Below, piece after piece: positions 57,431 through 64,000 of a stretch of DNA of 64,000 nucleotides. How positions within the stretch are numbered: position 1 is the first letter of the stretch; every line of letters begins with the position of its first letter. This DNA comes from Diorhabda sublineata (taxonomy: Eukaryota > Arthropoda > Insecta > Coleoptera > Chrysomelidae). A model generated the notes under the pieces. It was not told the origin of the DNA, did no database searches, and saw nothing but the letters and a program-made list of their open reading frames with translations. A program made the translations under genes and the position numbers. The stretch lies in the NCBI RefSeq assembly GCF_026230105.1, contig NC_079482.1, positions 15,252,001-15,316,000 on the forward strand, given 5' to 3'.

Positions 57431-59847
57431 CTGATTAAAATAAATGAAATAATAGTTTTTGATAAATTTTAATCTGAACACATCTCAATCAAAGTGCGTT
57501 GTGTTAAATTTATTCGAATTACTTTCCTTATATTCAAGAATAAAAATTGCACCGACCCAAAAATTAATATGTATATGTTTTTAGGATCTGATATAAATCG
57601 AATACTTTCACTGTCGGTCCAATTTGTGCTTAATAACGAGGATGCAGAGAAGAAACATCGTCATTAGCATCGGATTATATTATATCGTAGAAACGCTGGG
57701 ATCAAATATGATACGAGTAAAAAATAAATATTTCCTTCATTTTCCACTATGATATTCGTTCCAAGTTTTATAGAAAAACAAAACAAAACAAATTGAGTAT
57801 TCCTTCGAATACTTATCATAAACTAGTTCCTAAAACCTTCTTTGAAATCTAATGAACTTTAATATGTACCTCAACAATTATGAATACACGGATACCACCA
57901 AAACTTGTATATATGTTCTGAAATATCAATGAATAAGTTCCTTTTGTGTTTTATAGAAGGAATAAACGTTATTTCAATGTTTAGTTCTCACGAAAAGCCC
58001 TGAATTGCCGTTGATAAACATTATGGTATTTCTCTTCAAATCGTTAAATGCATTCTCTAATTGCTCACAATCACAAACAGAAATTTATAACTTCTCAAAA
58101 CTTTTAAGCCAAAAGCTTCTACTGTCCTCCCATGTGAAAAAGCACACTTTCACTGGCTACATTGAATAACTTGGCCCGACATCGTTTCATTGGGACATAT
58201 TAATCAGTTTCAGAGTTATTGGGATTCTCTTGTACAAATTATATGTTTTTTGGTAATCTTCTTATAACTGATAACGGGATCATAACATGATTAGAACTAG
58301 TATAAATTCGTATCAAATTGAGTAATATCACTTCTTTATTTAAAATTGGTTAAATAAATTTTGAAGTAAATAAACATGGAAAATTTGCTTCTTCTATTTT
58401 TTATTCACAACAATATTCATAGATTTGTTAAAAGATTAACAATCACAGCTAGAGTTGATAGAAAAATAACTATATTATCCACTAATATCGTGATTCTGTT
58501 ATTTTGTTAACAGCTATGTCTATTCGTTTTGAAAGGAGTTGATACCAATCGTTATTTAACCAAGATATTATGAAATGAAAGTCACCTCATTCAACGACTC
58601 TAAAGATAATCTTCAAGTTGTATATTTATCAGTTCAATTGCCAACTTATCTAGGAATTGAATGGAGAAACAATGTAACTATTTTTGTGGAGAATTTATAT
58701 TCTCTGATGAGATGATGATAAAAACAGTAATTCCGAAAATACGTATTTTTTCTTCAAGCGTATATTAATATCCATATTATTTTCGGTAACACAGATCGTA
58801 GAAATAACCTATTATTGTACTAGTAACAAAATAATTAGAAACGATAACAACGTCTTATTATAGGCGTCGTAACCAAGTAGACAGGAAATGTTATTTAATT
58901 TTTATTTAATTTGATGTTTGTCAGTTTCGAAAAGTGTATTGTAAAAATATCCCAAGAAGAAGAATTTCATTGTATTATTTTTACGCTTGAATAAAAAATA
59001 GTATATGTCACTCGGAGCAGAAGACCCATTATATGTTTCGGCCAGTTTGCACAGCCTCGACTAATGCCTCGGCAATGCAAGAATCTGGGCTCAACAATAA
59101 TGTATTGTTCTCGAAATATATTCCAAATTTTCCAGGTTGGGTGCACAAGAGTGTTTTTGTTCTAAAAATTCCTCTTCATTACTAGTCATCTACTTACGTA
59201 TTAGTACTCATGCCATAACATTGTCTTTATTGATGATAGAACGGTTATATATTATACTTTTGCTTAGTCAAAGAGCGCCTACTGATTAACGGCTGAAGTT
59301 TTTGTAATCCATCAAATAAGTACATTACTAATGTCGACTACTATAGAGGTGTAAGGTAAGGTAATTAGTGGGACCGTATTGACCAATCCAGCAAACCTGG
59401 CAACGTTGCCTTGCCTGACGTCCAAAATGTGCAGGAGCAAAATTGTTGTAATATTATATTTGTACTTCCAGGTTTATATGGAAGTTTTTTAGTAGTCTTT
59501 GTTGTTTTATAGATAAGTGAGGTCTTTTGTGAGGCCATACTCCAAAGTGAAGAGTATGCCACTTTGCACAATAAAAAAAATGAGAATTACTTTGGACTGA
59601 TGGTGAATACTTGGTATTATTCATATCATTACAAATAAATAATGCTATATGGGTGGAAAATAATGGATGTCGCCCCAAGTGAAGATTTGATTCGATCATG
59701 GGTGTGAAGGTACCGAGCAACAAGTTGAGCAGAAAAAAATGCATGAACGAGACCCAGCAGAACATTGAGAACAAATGAAAACATTGAACTCGTCAGTGTA
59801 CAAAATATGAAAGAATGATCTTGAATTACATCTATTTAAAATTCACT
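57431..59847. other. No gene seen in 2.4 kb
   Basis: AT-rich. The last 500 bases (about 59350-59847) have somewhat higher GC and read LLWTDGE near 59590 in the plus direction, which weakly suggests the first-Asp motif of the DDE transposase whose C-terminus lies just beyond the piggyBac element. This is not enough to call. Confidence 0.45.
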
Positions 59848-60049
59848 TTAGCCACGTTGATGGCCAACCGGGTACCCGGTTTTTGACGTCTCTTTTCTAC
59901 GTATATGATTGATATCAATTCAAACCAATTACATTCGATGAATAAACATAAATAGAAACTATTTGGGCTGTTTACAATACTTATAAGCTAAGTAGAGATG
60001 TCTTAATCTTAATCTAAATGGGAGTAGAGGTTTCGAGCGCTCAGCGGGG

Positions 60050-60334
60050 GCCGTACGGTCACTTTTCATATTTGAGGGGTCGGCAGCTGCTCGGAATGTT
60101 TGTGGTAGGGGTAGTAGCGCACCTCACTGCCGCTCAGTCAAGAGTGTTTAGTCGAAGGGAACGAGAGCTGACTGTGCAGTAGAGCAACACGCCGCCTCTT
60201 TGCAGTAGTATAACTGACGCGGATTATTATTTTTATTCAGTGTTTGCTTACTTTATCCAGTGTTGTTGAGTGTACAAAAAATTCCAACGATTATTTCATC
60301 AAGCAGAATCATCCGTCACGTCCTGAATTTGCAA
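60050..60334 (+). promoter_or_regulatory. Probable promoter/5' leader and splice donor of the piggyBac gene
   Basis: This is the GC-richest part of the neighbourhood, distinct from the AT-rich flanks and inside the element ends. GCAAG|GTAAAATTT at about 60330-60343 looks like a 5' splice site. TTAAATCCAG|ATTG at about 60414-60427 looks like the matching acceptor. Joining them gives an open frame from the upstream exon (...SRPEFA) into the transposase N-terminus. No ATG lies in that frame between the nearest upstream stop (TAA, near 60210) and the junction, so the start codon is lost or is elsewhere. Inferred, not demonstrated. Confidence 0.45.
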
Positions 60335-60423
60335 GGTAAAATTTCATTCCTAATACAATTTTTTAGTAGCATTTTCTCTGATTTTCGCCTGTAAGTAACA
60401 AAATAACTTATTGTTAAATCCAG

Positions 60424-61104
60424 ATTGTCTCGAACCCGAAAAACGGCTTATCTCAACAATTTACTTGGAGACGAAGTCGATGACAGCTCTGATTACGATG
60501 ACGACAGTGAGGACGACGACTGGTTGCCGAGAAACGTCTTGGAAGCGGTGCCTGAAACAGACGCCGCAATTGGCAGCGAGGCGTCTGCGGGGAAGGAAAA
60601 GGGCGACTCCGAATCAGAAGAAAGTAAAAGCGAAGCCGAAGAGACAGCATCAGGTATGGCGGCAAAAGGGGGGCGGAGCCGGCATCAGAAAACGCCACGG
60701 AACATATTGCGAAAGACAAAACTGTTTGGAGTAAAGAGCCGCCCGCAGTTCATCAAGTTGCATCTCACAATGTTCTTCGGCAAATAAGTGGCCTGGCTAA
60801 ATCTACGGAAACTCTGTCGGTATGCGATACTTTCAAAAAAATCGTGACGGTCGAAATGATTGATCAAATAGTAAGATACCCTAATCAAAAAGCGAAGAAG
60901 GTGTATCATACTTACAACTCGACAAACCCAGGTAACGAAAGGTCGTGGCGGCCCGTAACTTCATCTGAAATGTACGCATTTATTGGTATTTTAATTTGTT
61001 CGGGAGCAAACAACTCAAATACAGACCACAAAAACGAAATGTGGAAAAGCACTTCCTATCCCCTTTATCGCGCATTGCGCGAAGAAAATTTGTCTCGATT
61101 ATGA
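60424..61104 (+). pseudogene. piggyBac transposase, N-terminal part with one frameshift
   Basis: From 60425 the frame reads LSRTRKTAYLNNLLGDE, then a strongly acidic stretch (SSDYDDDSEDDDW) typical of piggyBac N-termini. Near the AAAAGGGGGG run at about 60663-60672 homology passes to another frame. That frame reads KDKTVWSKEPPAVHQVASHN, VLRQISGLAKSTETLSVCDT and MIDQIVRYPNQKAKKVYHTY. It ends with ERSWRPVTSSEMYAFIGILI, CSGANNSNTDHKNEMWKSTS and YPLYRALREENLSRL before the TGA at 61102-61104. This matches the DDE_Tnp_1_7 N-terminal region of PGBD-type proteins. The remainder, with the three catalytic Asp and the Cys-rich tail, is absent; non-coding sequence leads directly to the right end. A single indel is the only damage to what remains, so the copy is young by the standards of this window. 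Confidence 0.88.
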
Positions 61105-61359
61105 ACAGTAAATATAAAATATAAATGTATTATTTTCAACTCATAAACTTATGATAAATCATTTATTTTATACTAAACAAGTATTGTAATAATTTATTTA
61201 TCAATCAATCTTGTTTGCTTGTCCTATTCATAACAATAAAACTCATCTCCACAGAAAAATCTCACCTTCCGTATAGTGGGTACCCGGGTAGCTCACATAA
61301 GGGTTAATAATCAGAAAATACGTAAAAATTTATATGAGACAATAATCAAGTGATTTTGC

Positions 61360-61640
61360 ACAGAGAACACTATTTCCGCATCGATATATTGGCCGTGGAA
61401 GTGAGTTTGCTTGGCCACCAAGAGGCCCTGATTTAAATCCTTTGGATTTTTCAATTTGGTCGCAAATGAAGGCATTAGTTTACAAAGAAAAAATTACTTC
61501 TCTCCCACAACTGCGACGGTAAATAGAAGAATCCGCGGATGTAATTAAAAATAATAGACAAGGATTATTTGATACTAAGAGATCTTTACGATAGCGGATT
61601 ATAAAGTGTATTGAAGTAAATGGTGGGCATTTTGAGCATT
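61360..61640 (+). pseudogene. DDE transposase C-terminal fragment (IS630/mariner superfamily)
   Basis: About 61380-61450 reads YIGRGSEFAWPPRGPDLNPL followed by DFSIW, the third-Asp region ('W.GR...WP.RSPDLNP.DF.LW') of the DDE transposase group also seen at 5.4 kb. It goes on with KALVYKEKITSLPQLRR, a stop, and IEESADVIKNNRQGLF, then KCIEVNGGHFEHLL at about 61597-61640, the usual '..C....G.HFEHL' C-terminus. Two in-frame stops. It begins about 60 bases after the TTAA of the piggyBac element, so that element may have landed inside this relic. Confidence 0.75.
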
Positions 61641-62150
61641 TACTTGATTTTTATTTTTGTTTACAAATTTGTTATTGTTACATATTTAAGGAATAATAAA
61701 ATTTTTTTATGAAAAAATTGAAATTTATTGAACTTTTTAGAAGCAAATAACTCGATAACCGATTGAGTTACACGAATCAAAGAAGAGTAACTTTTTTTTG
61801 TAGAATTTAACGCTTTTCAATATTTTTTTATCATTTTTGTTGTTAGTTTAGCCCAGAAAGAGTTTACTTTGATTTAATTAACACAAACAAGTGTAACTAG
61901 CAATGTTGAATTAGAGTGCAAATTATGGTTCTTCATACCAAAAAACGTAAAAATGACAATTTTCAAAGAGAAATTGTAAGAACATAAAAAATTATTGCGA
62001 AAATCAAAATTTAAATTTAAACTTTGAACACCCCGTATCTCGGAAACTAGCAATATTTGCATAAGGCATGTTGAGCTGAATCATCATATTTTGAGGTCTA
62101 GAATCTACAGTTCAGAGATTGGACATTATCAATGAATTACCCTGTATACT
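61641..62150 (+). other. Probable 3' untranslated region and end of the DDE transposon
   Basis: It contains AACACCCCGTATCTCGGAAA (about 62027-62046) and ends with ACCCTGTATA near 62139-62148, which resembles the CAGGGT-type ends of other TA-target elements in the window (18070, 21584, 41640). The opposite end was not found, so the boundary is inferred. Confidence 0.45.
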
Positions 62151-64000
62151 CCAGAATTTTTAAGAAAAAAAGTATTATAACACTTTTTATATTGATATTA
62201 TTATGAAGCATTTTAGAAATAAGAAAAATTTCCTCAGTTAAGTCATCGAAATAATCTAAATAAAACTTTAAAATAACATTAGTAATTTTACAACATAGTA
62301 TTGATGGATAACATTAAAAATCATGAATGCAACGTTAAATTTGCTGCTAGAGGAAAAGGAAATTTTTCATTATCATATATATGCAAGAGTAATGAAGGAC
62401 TAGGCCTAAATGTTTTCCATAAATAATGAAAAACGAATATGTTGATGATCATTTACTATTGAAAATGGTTGTACGAGGAAAAAGGATTATTTGAACCTTA
62501 TGAAAGTAAATATTTTTCAAATAAAGGGTTACTATCCAATATAATCCAACGCAACTCATCTGTAAGTGTATCAATAGTGTCAAATCGTCGATTCAAAAAT
62601 ATCACATTGCTGAGAGACGTTATACACGCGGTTGTCAGATTTCATCATATGGCTATTGTCTCTCAGTTTGATCAATGTAAGTATATTTATCTTGAAAGAA
62701 AATCTAATCCAAGTATGCGAAATATGAACAGAATACAATGATATGATAAATAAATATTTCAAATAATTGTAAGCAAAATTTTATTATTATTATACATTTA
62801 TACTTATTTCTTATATTTTACTTGACAGACCATCGGTCCCAGACGATGTAAAGATAAGTATTCGGAAACTCGGAATATATTGGAGTCTTTGGTGTTTAAT
62901 TTTACCACATTCTCACTATGAGTATATTTATGTGGAAAAATAACTTTCTAAAATGAATTTTGGAATGAATTATATTACTTAATTTTTCATATGACGTACC
63001 CTGTACCGTATAGCTCATTAGAAACAATACTCGACTGAAAATAGAGCAAGCTTCTTAATTATATTGGGGTACTCCACACAGTGAACATACTTTTTCAGTT
63101 TGAATATAATGTGAAGTAATGAGAAAATTTTCAATGTCTTGCCAGCTGCGGCATCGTAGAAAATTCCAATTTCAAGAATCAATAGTGTATTGTGTTAAGT
63201 AAATTATATAAAATACGACGCAGTATATTCACTCGCGAATATTTTATATGCAAATTAAGTTCTCTTTCTTCTCTCCTTTTTGAAATTATCCTTGATATTA
63301 ATATATATCCATATTTTGATTATGAAAACGTCATTGAAAAGAGAATGTCATTGGTTGAGAAGACATATATTTGATTCCAAATGCTATTTATGGTCTCTTC
63401 AAACGAAATTGATATGCCTACTTCTAGAATTTTTTCTTTATTTTAGTTATTACAAAGCTCTCTTCACTGAAATTATTGCGCCTGTTTATTTTTGCACAGG
63501 GTTGGTGAGAAGATTTGATAGAAAGTTAATATTGGCAAAATCTCAGACTAGTAACTGGAAACACTTAATTTAGATTGTGAACCAGATTTTTAGTCCTGCA
63601 TCTAATCTAACACATGTCTCAAATCATTAAGATCATGAATCATACATCTAAAATACTATGTTGAAAAAAATGTGGCTGCTGTCACTTGTGACCTGACGGG
63701 GGTATTTAATTTTTGTACAACTATTTCTATTCATTTTTTACCTCCACCTTGATTATTTGATCTAATTATGCCATTCCGTTGTTTCATTTTCCGTATTCAA
63801 ATTAAATAACTCAGATCTGATATCAAGAACTCACTGACAAATAATTACTTTACTTTGTTTTTGAAAATTGGAAATACACGTGATGGAAACATATTTGAGC
63901 AATTTGGAAGATATGTTTGTAGTCCGACACTTCATGTAAACCAAATCATACCGCGGACGGTGGAATGACCGGTCTTTCACAAATTCTCAATATTGACTGC
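62151..64000. other. No gene seen in 1.85 kb
   Basis: AT-rich. Frames of 60-97 codons at 62469-62741, 63192-63374 and 63280-63573 (+) overlap one another in part, are rich in Ile/Phe/Tyr/Lys and match no known family. The final 100 bases have higher GC but no recognisable content. Confidence 0.5.

Larger units (their letters stand above)
59851..61303 (+). mobile_element. Internally deleted piggyBac element with both ends and TTAA site
   Basis: The right end, read inward on the minus strand, starts CCCTTATGTGAGCTACCCGG at 61303, with TTAA at 61304-61307. The left end starts after TTAG (59848-59851) with CCACGTTGATGGCCAACCGG. Both continue into GGGTACCC. TTAA targets and C-starting ends are the piggyBac signature; one A-to-G change on the left is the only visible damage to the target duplication. 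The element has a GC-rich leader (about 60030-60230), a probable small intron, and the N-terminal part of the transposase. It lacks about two-thirds of the gene including the catalytic core. Length is about 1.45 kb. Confidence 0.85.

Noticed and set aside
60411..60734. 107-codon plus-strand frame overlapping the piggyBac N-terminus
   Set aside because: It is the alternative reading of the acidic coding region; family motifs lie in the other two frames.

Overview
This is about 64 kb of AT-rich, intron-poor, gene-free DNA from a eukaryote. The relics are of types common in insects: mariner/Tc1, piggyBac, hAT-like and TA-flanked inverted-repeat elements, Penelope-like elements and several non-LTR retrotransposons. 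No species call is made. I found no convincing host protein gene, no tRNA or rRNA gene, no CRISPR array and no bacterial-type operon. All recognisable coding sequence belongs to transposable elements, and nearly all of it is broken by stops, frameshifts or deletions.

Layout. 1-10 kb holds non-LTR relics on both strands (1.35-2.31, 3.64-4.32, 8.65-9.64 kb), two small related inverted-repeat structures (2.37-2.72 kb) and a DDE transposase fragment (5.40-5.61 kb). 10-17 kb has the longest open frame of the window, a 243-residue transposase N-terminal part at 10.6 kb, and a decayed piggyBac element at 14.6-16.8 kb. 18-22.3 kb has three non-autonomous inverted-repeat elements (18070-18842, hAT-like 18865-19502, 21584-22290) and a reverse-transcriptase relic with an intact YMDD-type box. 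25-37 kb is mariner-dense: six mariner relics and one Tc1 relic, on both strands, from several lineages. 38-46 kb has a degenerate two-unit tandem repeat, a non-LTR relic with a (TAAG)n tail, a large fold-back nested inside an older inverted repeat, a LINE 3' end and a Penelope-like GIY-YIG endonuclease fragment. 49-53 kb has two more mariners. 56-57 kb has another LINE relic, and 59.8-61.3 kb a comparatively well-preserved, internally deleted piggyBac element with both ends and the TTAA site visible.

Nothing here forms a pathway. The main observations concern transposon structure: a small element with its own hairpin splitting a mariner between its DNA-binding and catalytic domains; deletion derivatives that keep the ends and the DNA-binding domain but lose the catalytic core; nested inverted repeats; and two copies of one LINE family's 3' end. 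I do not see an undescribed functional system. The candidates for novelty are unclassified repeat families and one unrecognised protein-like frame at 53.97-54.42 kb.
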